Assembly: GCF_023065955.2 (NCBI RefSeq)
Contig: NW_026622963.1
Coordinates: forward strand, 7,943,001-8,007,000
Length of the DNA stretch: 64,000 nt
Direction: 5' to 3'
Origin: Ursus arctos
Lineage: Eukaryota > Chordata > Mammalia > Carnivora > Ursidae
Shown piece by piece: positions 20,931 through 33,469 of the stretch (positions are counted from its first letter, which is position 1; each line of letters begins with the position of its first letter). The translations under genes were made by a program, and so were the position numbers. The notes under the pieces are model-generated. The model ran no database searches. It was not told the origin of the DNA and saw only the letters and a program-made list of their open reading frames with translations.

Positions 20931-21285
20931 TTAATAATATTTTTTTATTATATTATGTTAGTCACCATACAGTACATCTCTGGTTTTTGATGTAAAGTTC
21001 GATGATTCATTAGTTGCGTATAACACCCAGTGCACCATGCAATACGTGCCCTCCTTACTACCCATCACCAGCCTATCCCATTCCCCCATCCCCCTCCCCT
21101 CTGAAGCCCTCAGTTTGTTTCTCAGAGTCCATAGTCTCTCATGCTTCATTCTCCCTTCTGATTACCCCCCCTTTCTTTATCCCTTTCTTCTCCTACCAAT
21201 CTTCCTAGTTCTTATGTTCCATAGATGAGAGAAACCATATGATAATTGTCTTTCTCTGCTTGACTTATTTCACTTAGCATTATCT
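20931..21285 (-). mobile_element. Young L1 3' end inserted at an L1 junction
   Basis: Nearly identical to the copies at 16105-16583 and 48510-48817 (same 63-codon chance frame). It has a T-run at its start and is 5'-truncated. Confidence 0.85.
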
Positions 21286-22352
21286 CTGGAGGAGCTAATC
21301 CATGGGGTTTTAAAGTGGGTTGCAAGGTGGTTCAGTATTCACAAATCAATCATCATGATATACCACATTAATAAAAGAAAGGTTAAGAACCATATGATCA
21401 TTTCAATAGATGCAGAAAAAGCATTCAACAAAGTACAACATCCATTCATGATGAAAAACCCTCAACAAAGTAGATTTAGAGGAAACATATCTCAATATAA
21501 TAAAGGCCATATATGAAAAACCCACAGCTAATATCATCTTAAGTGGGGAAAAACTGAGAGCTCTCCCCTAAGATCAGGAACAAGACAAGGACATCCACTT
21601 CCACCACTGTTATTTAACATAGTACTATAAGTCCTAGCCTCAATAATCAGAAAACAAAAAGAAATAAAAGGCATCCTAATCAGCAAGATAGAAGTAAAAA
21701 CTTCCACTATTTGCAGATGACATGATACTATATATAGAAAACTCAAAAGACACCACCAAAAAATTGCTAGAACTGAGATACAAATTCAGTAAAGTTGCAG
21801 GATGCAAAATCAACATACAGAAATCTGTTGCATTTCTATACACTAAAAATGAAGCAGCAGAAAGAGAAAGTAAAGAATCGATTCCATTTATAACTGCACC
21901 AAAAACAGTAAAATACCTAGGAATAAACCTAACCAAAGAGGTAAAAGACCTGTACTATAAAACACTGATGAAGGTGACACGAAGAAATGGAAAGATATTC
22001 CATGCTCATGGATTAGAAGAACAAATATTGTTAAAATGTCTATACTACACAAAACAATCTACACATTTAACACAAACCTTATCAAAATACCAGCAGCATT
22101 TTTCACAGAACTAGAACAAATTATCCTAAAGTTTGTATGGAACTACAAAAGACCCCAAATAGCCAAAGCAATTGTGAAAAAGAAAAGAAAAGCTTGGGAC
22201 ACCTGGGTGGCTTAGTTGGTTAAGCATCTGCCTTCTGCTCAGGTCATGATCCCATGGTCCTGGGTTTGAGTCCCACATCAGGCTCTCTGCTCAGTGGGAA
22301 GCCTGCTCCTCCCTCTGCCTGCCTCTCCCCCTGCTGTGCTCTCTCTCTCTCA

Positions 22353-22391
<39 letters not shown>

Positions 22392-22705
22392 AATCTTTAA
22401 AAAATATAAAAAGCAAAGCAAAGCTGGAGTCATCACAATTCCAGACTTCGAGTTATATTATAAAACTGTAATAATCAGAACAGTATAATATTGGCACAAA
22501 AATAAACACATAGACCAATGGAACAGAATAGGAAATCAAAAAATGAATCCATAACTGCATGGTCTTCGACAAAGCAGGAAGAGATATTCAATGGGAAAAA
22601 GAGTCTCCTCAACAAATGGTATTGGGAAAACTGGACAACAACATGCAAAAGAATGAAACTGGACCACTTTCTTACACCCTTTACAAAAGTAAATTCAAAA
22701 TAGAT
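21286..22705 (+). mobile_element. L1 ORF2 remnant (RT to C-terminal part)
   Basis: It contains the RT catalytic-site region [14 protein letters not shown] (frame-broken just before the ATG at 21722), then [13 protein letters not shown] and the C-terminal part. Stops and frameshifts make it dead. It is split by a SINE at 22196-22405 and continues after 24000. Confidence 0.88.
22196..22405 (+). mobile_element. SINEC with long (AAAT)n tail
   Basis: Plus-strand copy inserted in L1 ORF2, with a tail of about ten AAAT units (22352-22392). Confidence 0.92.
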
Positions 22706-22880
22706 TAAAGAGGGCCTGGATAGCTCCTTTGATTAAGCATCTGACTCTTGATTTCAGCTCAGGTCATGATCTCAGGGTCATGAGATCAAGCCCCATATCA
22801 GTATATGTGCTCAGCGGGGAGTCTGCTTGAGATTCTCTCTCTCCCTCTTCCCCTGCCCCTCCCCCCTTTCTCTAAAATAA
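22706..22880 (+). mobile_element. SINEC, older copy
   Basis: Plus-strand copy with GGGCCTGGATAGCTCC head and GATTTCAGCTCAGGTCATG text. It is inserted at the L1 position AATAGATTAAAG, which recurs at 24005. Confidence 0.85.
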
Positions 22881-22882
22881 GA

Positions 22883-23760
22883 CATACAAATGGCTAACAG
22901 ACACATGAAAAAATGTTCAAAGTCATTAGCCATCAGGGAAATTCAAATCAAAACCACATTGAGATACCACCTTACGCCAGTTAGAATGGCAAAAATGGAC
23001 AAGGCAGGAAACAACAAATGTTGGAGAGGATGTGGAGAAAGGGGATCCCTCTTACATTGTTGGTGGGAATGCAAGTTGGTACAGCCACTCTGGAAAACAG
23101 TGTGGAGGTCCCTTAAAAAGTTAAAAATTGAGCTACCCTATGATCCAGCCATTGCACTACTGGGTATTTACACCAAAGATACAGATGTAGTGAAGAGAAG
23201 GGCCATATGCACCCCAATATTCATAGCAGCATTGCCCACAATAGCTAAATCATGGAAGGAGCCGAGATGCCCTTCAACAGATGACTGGATTAAGAAGATG
23301 TGGTCCATATATACAATGGAATATTACTCAGCCATCAAAAAGAATGATTTCTCAACATTTGCTGCAACATGGACGGCACTGGAGGAGATAATGCTAAGTG
23401 AAATAAATCAAGCAGAGAAAGACAATTATCATATGGTTTCACTCATTTATGGAACATAAGAAGTCAGAAGATCAGTAGGAGAAGAAAGGGAAGAAGAAAG
23501 GGGGGGGGTAAACAGAAGGGGGAATGAACCATGAGAGACTATGGACTCTGGGAAACAAACTGAGGGCTTCAGAGAGGAGGGGGGGGAAATGGGATAGGCT
23601 GGTGATGGGTAGTAAGGAGGGCACATATTGCATGGTGCACTGAGTGTTATACGCAAGTAATGAATCATCGAACTTTACATCAAAAACCAGAGATGTACTG
23701 TATGGTGACTAACATAATATAATAAAAAAAATATTATTATAAAAAAAAAAAAAAAAAGAA
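22883..23760 (+). mobile_element. Young L1 3' end with poly(A)
   Basis: A 189-codon frame (22890-23459) encodes the C-terminal end of L1 ORF2, followed by 3'UTR and an A-rich tail (about 23723-23762). 5'-truncated, inserted within the older L1. Confidence 0.9.
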
Positions 23761-23770
23761 AAGTAGCCGT

Positions 23771-23950
23771 AGGGGCGTCTGGGTGGCTCAGTTGTTAAGC
23801 GTCTGCCAGGGTCCTGGGATTGAGCCCCACATCGGGCTCCTTGCTTCACTGGGAGCCTGCTTTTCCTCTCCCACTCCCCCTGCTTATGTTCCCTCTCTTG
23901 CTGGCTCTCTCTCTCTCTGTCAAATAAATAAATAAAATATTTTTAAAAAT
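23771..23950 (+). mobile_element. SINEC
   Basis: Plus-strand copy directly after the L1 poly(A). Its head is slightly shortened internally (GTCTGCCAGGGTCCTGGG). Confidence 0.9.
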
Positions 23951-23999
23951 TTAAAAATATAAAATAAAATAAAAATAAATGAATCTTTAAAAAAACCTC

Positions 24000-25130
24000 C
24001 AAAATGGATTAAAGACCTAAATGTGAGACAGAAAACCATAAAAATCCTAGAAGAGGACACAGGCAGTAACTTCTTTGACAATGGCCATAGCAACTTCTTT
24101 CTAGATATGTCTCCTGAGCAAGGGAAACAAAAGCAAAAATAAACTATTGGGACTACATCAAGATAAAAATCTTCTGCACAAATGCCATATCTGATAAAGG
24201 GTTGGTATCCACAATATGTAAAAAGCTTACAAAATTCAGCACCCCAAAAATGAATAATCCAATTTAGAAATGGGCAGAAGACATGAACAGAATTTTGCCA
24301 AAGAAGACATACAAATAGCCAACAGACACATGAAGATCCCCAACATCACTGATCATCAGGGAAATGCAAATCAAGACTGTAATGAGATATCACCTCACAC
24401 CTATCAGAATGGCTAAAATCAACAACACAAGAAACAACAGGTGTTGGAGAGAATGTAGAGCAAGGGGAACCCTCTTGCACTGTTGGTGGGAATGCAAATT
24501 GGTGCAGCCACGGTGGAAAACATTATGGAGTTTCCCCAAAAAGTTAAAAATGGAACTACCCTATGATCCACCAATTGCACTATAGCTATTTACCCAAAGG
24601 ATACAAAATACTAATTGAAAGGGATACATGCACCCCAGTGTTTAGAGTAGCATTATCTCCAATAGCCAAATTATGGAAACAGCCCAAGTTTCCATCGACT
24701 GATGAATGGATAAAAAAAGATGTGGTATATACATATATACCATGGGATATTATGTGGCCATAAAAAAGAATGAAATCTTGCCATTTGCAATGACATGGAT
24801 GGAGCTAGACAGTATAATGCTAAGCGAAATAAGTCAGAGAAAGACAGATATCTTCTGATTTCACTCATATGTGAAATTTAAGAAACAAAACAAAGGATCA
24901 AAGGGGAAAAAAGAGAGGCAAACCAAGAAATAGACCCTGAAATACTACAGAGAACAAACTAATGGTTAGCAGAGGGGAGGTTGGTGGAGGGTTGGGTGAA
25001 AAAGGTGATGGGGATTAAGGAGTGCACTTGTGATGAGCGCCAGGTGATGTATGGAAGTGTTGAATTACTATACTGTACACGTGAAACTAGTGTTGCACTG
25101 TTTGTTAATAGCTGGAATTTTAATAAAATC
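24000..25130 (+). mobile_element. Older L1 3' part
   Basis: It resumes the ORF2 broken off at 22705 (AATGGATTAAAGACC) and runs through ORF2 C-terminal text to the L1 3' end (CTGGAATTTTAATAAAATC). Full of stops. Confidence 0.85.
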
Positions 25131-25149
25131 TTTAAAAATGTTTCTGTTT

Positions 25150-25376
25150 TGGGACACCTGGGTGCCTCAGTCAGTTAAGCATCTGCCTTTGGCTCAGGTC
25201 ATGATCCCATGGTCCTGGGATTGAGGCCTGCATCAGGATCCGCTGTGAGGCCTGCATCAGGCTCCTTGCTCAGCGGGGAGCCTGCTTCTTCCTCTGCCTG
25301 CCGTTCCCCCTGCTTGTGCTTTCTCTCTCCCTGTCTCTGTCTAACAAATAAATAAATAAAATCTTTAAAAAATATG
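25150..25376 (+). mobile_element. SINEC with internal duplication
   Basis: Target-site duplication AAAATGTTTCTGTTT at 25135-25149 and 25377-25391. The block GAGGCCTGCATCAGG is present twice inside the head (about 25225-25262). Confidence 0.92.
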
Positions 25377-25499
25377 AAAATGTTTCTGTTTCTTTACTAC
25401 TCTTTATGTGTTTCTCTATGTTAAAATCTCCCATGATGGCTTTAGATTTTCCCATTTTTCCCCCTTGTAATCCTATCAGTGTCTACTTAACATTTTGAA

Positions 25500-26330
25500 C
25501 CATTAAGGTATCAAATCTCTAAATTATAATAAAATGTGGATTCAATGCAATTCCAAACAAAGTCTGACAGCTTTTTGTTTTGTTTTGTTTTTTGTTTTGT
25601 TTTTTTGTGAAGAATGTCAAGCAGGTCCTAAGATATAGGGCAATTATTCTCTTCTCCTTGCATAGAACCAAAAAGAGGCAAGATTGTTTTGAAAAATAAG
25701 AAGATGGAGACATTTATCCTAACTGATATGGAGATAACTTATTAATTTATTGTAATCAAGACAGTGTGTTATTAGCACAGGTATAAACAAACAAATGGAA
25801 CAGAACAGAAAACCTAAAAATAGACACAAGTGGAAATGTAACATATGATAGTGGTAGTATTAAGAAAATGAAGAAAGTGTGAACTATTCATAAATGAGGA
25901 AACTATGAACTGTTTAACTAGTAGGGCTGGGGCAACTGGTTAAATAAGGGAAAAAACATAAAACTAGATCTTTTGTCTATGGCCATATTAAAGAAAAACA
26001 TAGGAAGTCTACATAGAGTAAGGACCTAAATGTGAAATGCAAAACTGCAGAAACCTCCATTGGCCCTTCTGGAAGAAATGTGAGCATCAAAAATAATCAT
26101 GACAGTAATTGTTTACAACACTTGAATTTAAAAAAAAAATCCGTGAGTTTGTAGTGACACTCAACAAAAGAGAGAAAAGGTGAAAGGGGAAAGAAAAGAG
26201 GAGGCAGATTTTCTTCAAAGAAAAATGTCAGCCAATAAATACAGAAGGAATGATAGATACTGAAAATCATTATTTTATAACCCCCAATATCATTCAGCAA
26301 AGATCACCAGTGTATCATCATTGAGTGAAA
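25500..26330 (+). mobile_element. Old L1 fragment
   Basis: Decayed L1 ORF2 3' text (ATTCAATGCAATTCCAAACAA, ACAAATGGAACAGAACAG). It holds a (TTTTG)n stretch at about 25572-25607. Confidence 0.7.
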
Positions 26331-26734
26331 AGTTCTTGGGGAACAGGATGTCAAATTATCCCTTCACTGAATACTTACTAATTTCAAAGGGGGAAATGTA
26401 CAATAGAAGGATCTGGCAATCACAATCGTAACTAAATTGTCAAGCTTGTCATCATCAATAGAAGGATAGCTTAACATCACGCGCTACATGATGTAAAACA
26501 GTGGGAGGTGTATACCATCATCCGTGTGGGGTTTTTGCTAGAAATGTTTGACTTGAGTTTAGCGATAGTCATACAAATCAGGAATGCGGGGCATTCTACC
26601 AGACAACTGACCCAAACTATTCAGGGATTTAATATCGTGAAGAACAGAGGGAGGTGATAGGATTGTTCTAGCTGAAGGAGACTACAGACATAAAACAGAT
26701 GAAGTTCATTGATTCTGAATTTTTTCTAATTTTT

Positions 26735-26911
26735 AAATAAAAAAAAAAAGACTTTATTTCTTTGAAGGAGAGAATGAGTGTGGGAGGGGGCAGAGGGAGA
26801 AGCAAACTCCCTGCTGAGCAGGGAGGCTGAGGGGGGACTTGATCCCAAGACTCCCAGATCATGACCTGAACCAAACGCAGCCACTTAACTGACTGAGCCA
26901 TCCAGAAGCCC
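26735..26911 (-). mobile_element. SINEC
   Basis: Minus-strand older copy; short duplication GATTCTGA at 26711-26718 and 26912-26919. Confidence 0.88.
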
Positions 26912-27205
26912 GATTCTGAGTGTTTTTTAGATGTATAAACACTTTTTGACAAGTGGGGGAATTTGAGTGTAGAGAGTATGTTGGGAGTTGTATTGAAATT
27001 GTGTGTTTTTTCTCAGAGGTATTAATGATTCTGTGGATATGTATGAAATGTACTTGTTTCTAAGGAGATACGCTGAAATATTTTGGGGTGAAATGTCAGG
27101 ATTTCCATAATCTCAGATGATTTAGCAAAAAGAAAAAAAGATAAAGACAGAAAGATAAAGCAAATGTGTCAAGACGTTAATAGTTGGTAAATACAGGTGA
27201 GGGGT

Positions 27206-27430
27206 CGGGCACCCGGATGCCTTAGTTAGTCAGTCAAGTGTCCTACTCTTGGTTTCAGCTCAGATCATGATCTCAGGGGTTGTGAGATTAAGCCCTGCAT
27301 CAGGCTCTGTGCTCAGCTCGGAGTCTGCTTGAGATTCTTTCTCCTCCCTCTACCAACCCCTGCTCCTCCCCCTGCTCCCACTCTCTCTCTCTCTCTCTCA
27401 AAAAAATAAATAAATAAAATCTTTTTAAAA
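27206..27430 (+). mobile_element. SINEC
   Basis: Plus-strand copy. The target-site duplication ATACAGGTGAGGGGT (27191-27205) recurs as ATATAGGTGAGGGGT (27431-27445). Confidence 0.9.
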
Positions 27431-27689
27431 ATATAGGTGAGGGGTATAACAATATTTATTTTACTGTTTTCAACTTTTCTCTGGGTTTGAGATTTTGCAA
27501 AATAAAAAAAGATGAATATTTTTAAAGCAAAAATTTTAAGAAAAATATAAAAAGTTTTATGACTTCAGGTGTTTTTAATATAAATAAAATGTATAAGCCA
27601 CAATGAAAAATCTTTATAAATTTGACTAATTTAAAATAAAACTTCTGTACTACAAAATATAGCAGCAAAGAAACACGCTCATCTGCAGG

Positions 27690-28440
27690 AAGATATATAT
27701 ATCTGACAAAGGGTCAGTATCCAGAATATATAGAGAAATTCCATGTAAAGAAAAAAGAGTTAGGGTCAAATAACCCAAACGAAAAATTGGCAAAGATCTG
27801 CACAAGCAGTTTCCAAAAGGAAATCCAAATGACAATAATATTTTTAAAATGTTCAACTTCACCAGTAATTAGGGAAATTTAAAATTAAACAGCAATGATA
27901 AAATGTTATCATAATAGTTATATTATGATAACATTATTAATATGTTAGAGTAAAATGTGTAATTAAATACCATAATAAGATTATTTTTATATTAAAATTT
28001 TGACATTACCAACTGCAAATTGTAATTTTATGCACTGCCAGTGAGAGTGCGCCTCGGTTAAAAAACGCTTTGGATGGGGCGCCTGGGAGGCTCAGTCGTT
28101 AAGCGTCTGCCTTTGGCTCAGGGCGTGATCCCAGAGTCCTGGGATCGAGCCCCGCCATCAGGTTCCCTGCTCTGCTGGGAGCCTGCTTCTCCCTCTCCCA
28201 CTCCCCCTGCTTGTGTTCCCTCTCTCGCTGGCTGTGTCTCTCGCTGTCAAATAAATAAATAAAATCTTAGAAAAAAATGCTTTGGAAAGGAAATTTTTAA
28301 TACTTAGTAAACTCGAAGATATGTGTATACCCTATGACTTAGTCATTGTATCTCTAGATATTAACCCTAAAGAAAGATTTTATCACATGCATAAAGAGGC
28401 ATCACGTAAGGATAGTCAGTCTAGTACTTTTTGTTACAAT
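27690..28440 (+). mobile_element. Old L1 ORF2 fragment
   Basis: Decayed ORF2 (ATCTGACAAAGGGTCAGTATC, AATTAGGGAAATTTAAAATTAAAC, then CCTATGACTTAGTCATTG), split by a SINE at 28076-28271. Confidence 0.7.
28076..28271 (+). mobile_element. SINEC
   Basis: Young plus-strand copy. It is flanked by AAAAAACGCTTTGGA (before) and AAAAAATGCTTTGGA (after). Confidence 0.93.
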
Positions 28441-28529
28441 AAAAAATCAGAAACAACTTAAATATCTATTGACAAAAGAATGGGCTTCGTTTTATACTGC
28501 TTTCCCTCTTGCTCATTATACTCTAGCCA

Positions 28530-28830
28530 TGCAGGATTTCTTGAAATTCCTTGATCCCTTCAGGTAAGCTCCCACCTTGGGGCCTTTTCATTTACTGTTC
28601 TTTCTTTTTCACAATGTTCTTATCCCAGAAATCCACAAATCTTGTTTCCTCACTTCCTTCAGGACTCTGCTCAAATGCCACCCTTTCAGAAAAGCTTTCC
28701 CTGACCATCCTATCTAAAAGATTACTCCTTCTTTTCATTTTCTATGCCATTAACTTGCTTCATATATTTGATATATATTTATTTGTTTCCTGTCTCCGAA
28801 CCCTTCATCATGGTAGTTTGAATCATTTTT
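28530..28830 (+). mobile_element. L2 3' region
   Basis: CTCAAATGCCACCCTTTCAG and AAAGCTTTCCCTGACCATCC are L2 hallmarks. The L2 tail appears to resume at about 29275-29400 (TGTAAACTTCAGCATGGCAGG ... AATGCTTAGTGATATTTATTG). Confidence 0.75.
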
Positions 28831-28839
28831 TTCAATTCT

Positions 28840-29272
28840 GCCCAAGCTGTCACCATGTGACTCTGCAAAGCCTCCTACTACAGTGATATGTATTTTTCTG
28901 CTCTATTGGACATAGCATGTGGCATGCTTTGGCTCGTGGGATGTAAGCAGAGGTGGCCGTGACAATCCTGAGTTGAGGACTTGAAAGATTTCTACTCACC
29001 TTTCTTTTATTTCTGTCATCCACCATGGGAAGAAAATGCTTCAGGCAGGTGGTTTGTCCCAGAATGGTGAAGACATGTGATGGGAAACTGAACTTGACCT
29101 GAAGCCTCACCCAGCCAAACATTGGCAAACCAAGTCAAGATCAGCCAAACCTCATCTGATCTGCAGACCTGTACGTGAAAAGAATAAGTACCTGCTATTG
29201 TAAGCTACTGAGAACATTGGGAGTGTTTATTATACAGCATTGTTGTAATGATAGCTGACTGATATACCCCCT
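28840..29272 (+). mobile_element. Possible ancient MaLR-like LTR inside the L2
   Basis: The end AATAAGTACCTGCTATTGTAAGC ... GCATTGTTGTAATGATAGC resembles a mammalian MaLR-type LTR end. It separates two parts of one L2. Family uncertain; no internal retroviral genes are visible. Confidence 0.35.
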
Positions 29273-29651
29273 TCTAGAATGTAAACTTCAGCATGGCAGG
29301 GATTTTGTCCGTTTTGTTCACCCCTGTATATGGTCAATGACAAAAACAGTGCCTAGTATGCATAAATGCTTAGTGATATTTATTGAATAGATTGATTAAT
29401 GTATTTATACTGAAGCTATAAAACTGTTGGTGATCCCAAAGAGCAAGGCAAGAGTTTGAGTGTGCAAAGAAATAATTATAACTGGTTCTGTTATAAATGT
29501 ACTCAGTCCGAAGCTGACCCCAATGTATGACTACCAATCAAATAAACAAACAGCATCTTAAACTAGCAATAGATCCACATAAAACTGAAGGATAATTGAT
29601 GAAAGGATCAGAAGTAAAAGGTCCTGGCAGGACTTCAATAACATAAGTATT

Positions 29652-29854
29652 TTTTTAAATATTTAATTAATTTATTTGACAGAGAGAGAGATCGCGAGCG
29701 AGCAAGAGAGCACAAGCAGGCAGAGCACTAGGCAGAGGGAGAAGCTTGCTCCCCACTGAGCAAGGAGCCTGACGTGGGGCTCGATCCCAGGACCCTGGGA
29801 TCATGGCCTGAGCAGAAGGCAGACACTTAACCAACTGAGCCACCCAGGTGCCCC
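29652..29854 (-). mobile_element. SINEC
   Basis: Minus-strand copy ending GAGCCACCCAGGTGCCCC, flanked by near-duplicate CAATAACATAAGTATT and CAATAATATAAATATT. Confidence 0.92.
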
Positions 29855-30102
29855 AATAATATAAATATTTACTCAAATATTACCATCACCTCTGAATTGG
29901 AGACTGTTTTCAGGAACAGAAGAGCCCCATTTCTCACGGAAAAGGTGAAATGAACTATCATCGTGTATGAGCTGGCTGGTGGTAAAAATAGAAGTTGAAT
30001 AGGCCTTATGAAACATCCCTGTGTATTTAGATAGATAAAAGAACAGATATTGAAGTTAAAGGAGCAAAATGTTAATAAGTGAATTTAGGTAAAGAGTATG
30101 GG

Positions 30103-30347
30103 GGGCACCTGGGTGGCTCAGGGGCGGCTGGGTGGCTCAGTGGGGTGCCTGGGTGGCTCAGTCGTTAAGCGTCTGCCTTCGGCTCAGGGTGTGATCCCAG
30201 CATTATGGGATCGAGCCCCACATCAGGCTCCTTCGCTGGAAGCCTGTTTCTTCCTCTCCCACTCCCCCTGCTTGTGTTCCCTCTCTCGCTGGCTGTCCCT
30301 ATCTCTGTCAAATAAATAAATAAATAAATAAAATCTTTAAAAAAAAA
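30103..30347 (+). mobile_element. SINEC with triplicated head
   Basis: Plus-strand copy with target-site duplication AAAGAGTATGGG at 30091-30102 and 30348-30359. The first ~20 nt of the head (CTGGGTGGCTCAG) occur three times before the single body. Confidence 0.95.
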
Positions 30348-30359
30348 AAAGAGTATGGG

Positions 30360-31900
30360 ATATTCCTTTACTATTCTTGCTACTTTTCTCTAAGGTCACA
30401 GTTTATTTCCAAATTTTTTTAAAAAGAAAAAAGAGTTGTTCCAGTATATCCAGTAAGAAACTGAATATGACTAATCCTGAATAGGGCAACTTTTGTGGTC
30501 TTGAATGACTTAGACACATAGCAACTGTCTAGTTCTTATGTGGTTCAATGGAACATACATTGTCAGAATGGTCAGATGCATGTTGCCTCCCATTTGAATG
30601 ACTTTATCTTATGTCTGCTGTTCATATGTTCCTTATACTTTCTCTTGCCATACCTGGGATTATCTTGAGGATCCGTCATGCTGTTTCTCTTGGAAGTTTG
30701 TCATCTCCCTCAGTTGTGTTGAGATTAAGAACCTTTACAGTTTTGAATGAGCATTAAATTCTGCCTCTTTAACTGGGTCAGCCCAGTGTGTCACCTGTCT
30801 TTGTTTGAGATCCTCCAGAAGATATCTTAGAGGTTCAAGTATAAATAAGTTATTTGAAAGGTGCAAATGGAATGTTGGGAAGAGCTGATGCCCCAACTGG
30901 CATCAATGCTTTTTCCCTTTCACTTTGTTCTCCATTTCAGGATGTTAGGCTATATGTAAAGTGAAAAAGAGGAGAAGAAGTGAGAAAAGGGAGAGAAAGC
31001 AATCAATAAAGGATGTAGTTTTATGCTACCTACCACTATGGTCAATTGGAGCTTAATCCTGCAGAGATAATGGGAGACGATACAAAACCCGAGCTTCAGA
31101 ATTACACTTCCCACACACAGAGGTAGGGAGCTAGTTGGGGGCTACTCATAACTAGACTTTAATTCCCCAGAACATCTGGGTCAGTTTAGGAGAGAAGCTG
31201 TTAGGAAAAGAGGTGCAGATGTTGGCTACTGGGAAGCTTCCAGAAAACACTCGAGTGTTAAGGCCCAAGAGATATAGGAAGGGCACTAACAGCATCTGCT
31301 ATTAGACCTAGGAATGTCTACAAAACACCCACTAGTGAGCCAAGGAACTGACTAGCACTAGGTCCCAGAAAGGCAATCCAAATTAAAGGTATATATAGCT
31401 CTCCTCTTGACAAATAGATACCAAGATGATATGTAGTTTTCCTTTTAACAAATAGACACTATCTACCTTGGTTGAAATAGAAGGACCACTACTTAGGACA
31501 TTTACATTCCATCCACAACCATCTACACATAAAGATTCACCCTATTTTCTACCACATTATACAATATCTGGGCCCAAAATTCCTCTTTCCCATCTTGTGC
31601 TCAGCCCTAACATCCTAGGATGAAAAGATATGAAATGAAAGTATTGATGCCATTTGGGGCATTACGTTCAGATTCCATCAATGATAACAGGAAGAAGATG
31701 AGCCAGAAAAAATAGGAACCTGCCTCCTACCTCAATAACCATTGACACAATTCTACTAGGTAAACCTAGGAAAGTTTTGCTATTTCATACAAAGAGGAGG
31801 AAGTCTAACTCATTCTTGGGCCACGAGACAGATCTACGCATCTAGATATGATGTCCACATCAGATTCACCACTCAGAACTTGGTCCAAATTGTTTCTTTT
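30360..31900. other. Unique intergenic sequence
   Basis: No young repeat, no long ORF and no exon-like element recognised. Confidence 0.45.
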
Positions 31901-31904
31901 TATC

Positions 31905-32340
31905 TCATTTCCCATTCATTCATTCATTTAGTAATATTTATTGAGTATCTACAGTAGATCCGACAGCTAAACAAGATAAATGCATACTCTGAAGCTTATA
32001 ATTTAGTGGAGGAAGTAAATTATACAACAAAGAATTACTTAATTACAATTGTGTTAAATGCTAAAGGAAGAAAAGTACAGAAGATTGTGAGTATATAATT
32101 GAGGGATTACTCAATCCAGGCTGAAGTGGGATGTCAGGGAAGCCTCCACTGAGGAAGCAATATTTCATCTAAGACGAAGAGTCAAGTTTGGCCAAAAGAA
32201 GAAAGACCATTTGAAAAACAGCATTTGCAAGAAGGAGTCTAGGACATTCCTGAGACTGAAAGATAGCCAGTATTGCTGGAGAGTAGTACTTACAGAGAAG
32301 CATAGTGGAGGACGAGGCCAGACAGATGAGAAGAGTCAGT
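31905..32340 (+). mobile_element. Ancient mammalian repeat, family unnamed
   Basis: It follows the pattern of a common old interspersed repeat (TATTGAGTATCTACAGTAG, ... GTCAGGGAAGCCTCCACTGAGG, ... GACATTCCTGAGACTGAAAG). Similar text occurs at 41150-42330, 58470-58600 and 62850-62960. Confidence 0.55.
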
Positions 32341-32399
32341 TCATGTAGACAAAGAGAAGAAAATTTTTGAAAGTCAGAGTGGAGGAACATCAAGATCAA

Positions 32400-33120
32400 T
32401 TTTTCCTTTTTGTATACGTAAGTGTACACATTTATGCAAATGGAAATATACACTCTTTTGTGTCTAGTCTCTTTCATTCAACATAACATCTATGGAGTCA
32501 TTTATGTTGTGTGTACAGTTTCTTCCTTTTTTATTGCAGAGTTGTTATTCAATTATATGAATATGCCACAGGTTCTTTATCCATTTTCCTATTGATGGAC
32601 ATTTGGGTTGCTTCTAGGTTTGGCTACTGTGAATGAAGCTGCTGTGAACATTCTTGTGAAGTCCTATTGTGTACATAAGGGTACAATTCTCTTAAATACC
32701 TAAGAGAGGAATCACAGGTCATAAGACATAGATGTGTGCCACTGAAATTGCCAAATTGTTCTGCGTGGTTGTACTATTTTACATTCCCACCAGCAAGAAT
32801 GAGAGTTGCAGTTGCTCTACATCTTTGCCAGCACTTATTGTCAATCCTTTTAAATGTAGCCATTCTGAGTGGGCATAAAATAGTATCTCACTGTTGTTTT
32901 AATTTACACTTCTTTGATGTCTAATGCTTTTAAAGCACCTTTTCCATTTGTATATCTTCCTTTGTAAAGTATGGTTATCCTTCTGCTAGTTTTTAAACTC
33001 AAGTTGTTTATCTCATTATTAGTTGTAGGAGTTCTTTGTATATTTTGGTTACAAGTTCTTTGGCAGCTATGTTTTGCAAATCTTTTCTCGTGCTTATATG
33101 TAAATCTTTTAAAACCCAAC
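32400..33120 (-). mobile_element. Old L1 fragment
   Basis: Antisense L1 text (CCATTTTCCTATTGATGGAC, TTTGCCAGCACTTATTGTC, GTTACAAGTTCTTTGGCAGC). Confidence 0.75.
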
Positions 33121-33460
33121 TTACAGATACAGGAACGGATTGTTGGGAGCTGGGGGATGGGTGAAATAGCTGAAGGTGGTCAAAAGGTACACACTTTCAG
33201 TTATAAAGTAAGTAAGTCCTGGGGATGTAATGTACAGCATGGTGACTATAGTTAATAATACTGTATTATATATATCAAAATTGCTAAGAGAGTAAGTCTT
33301 AAAAGTTCCCGTTACAAGAAAAGAAATTTCTAACTACGTATGGTAATGGAGGTTAAGTAAACTTAATGTGGTAATCATTTTATTGTACATTCATGTATCA
33401 AATAATTATGTTGTACACCTAAAACTAACAGAATGTTATATGTCAATTATATATATTTGA
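33121..33460 (+). mobile_element. Old L1 3' end
   Basis: Plus-strand L1 3'UTR text ending TTGTACACCTAAAACTAACAG and ATGTCAATTATAT. It abuts the opposite-strand L1 at 32400-33120. Confidence 0.7.
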
Positions 33461-33469
33461 AAAAGTCAT

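Larger units (their letters stand above)
26331..27540 (+). mobile_element. Old L1-type 3' end, split by SINEs
   Basis: It contains AGGAATGCGGGGCATTCTACC and a late AACTTTTCTCTGGGTTTGAG-like end typical of ancient L1 3' regions. SINEs at 26735-26911 and 27206-27430 interrupt it. Confidence 0.5.

Noticed and set aside
22890..23459. 189-codon plus-strand ORF
   Set aside because: C-terminal end of L1 ORF2 in a truncated copy with poly(A).
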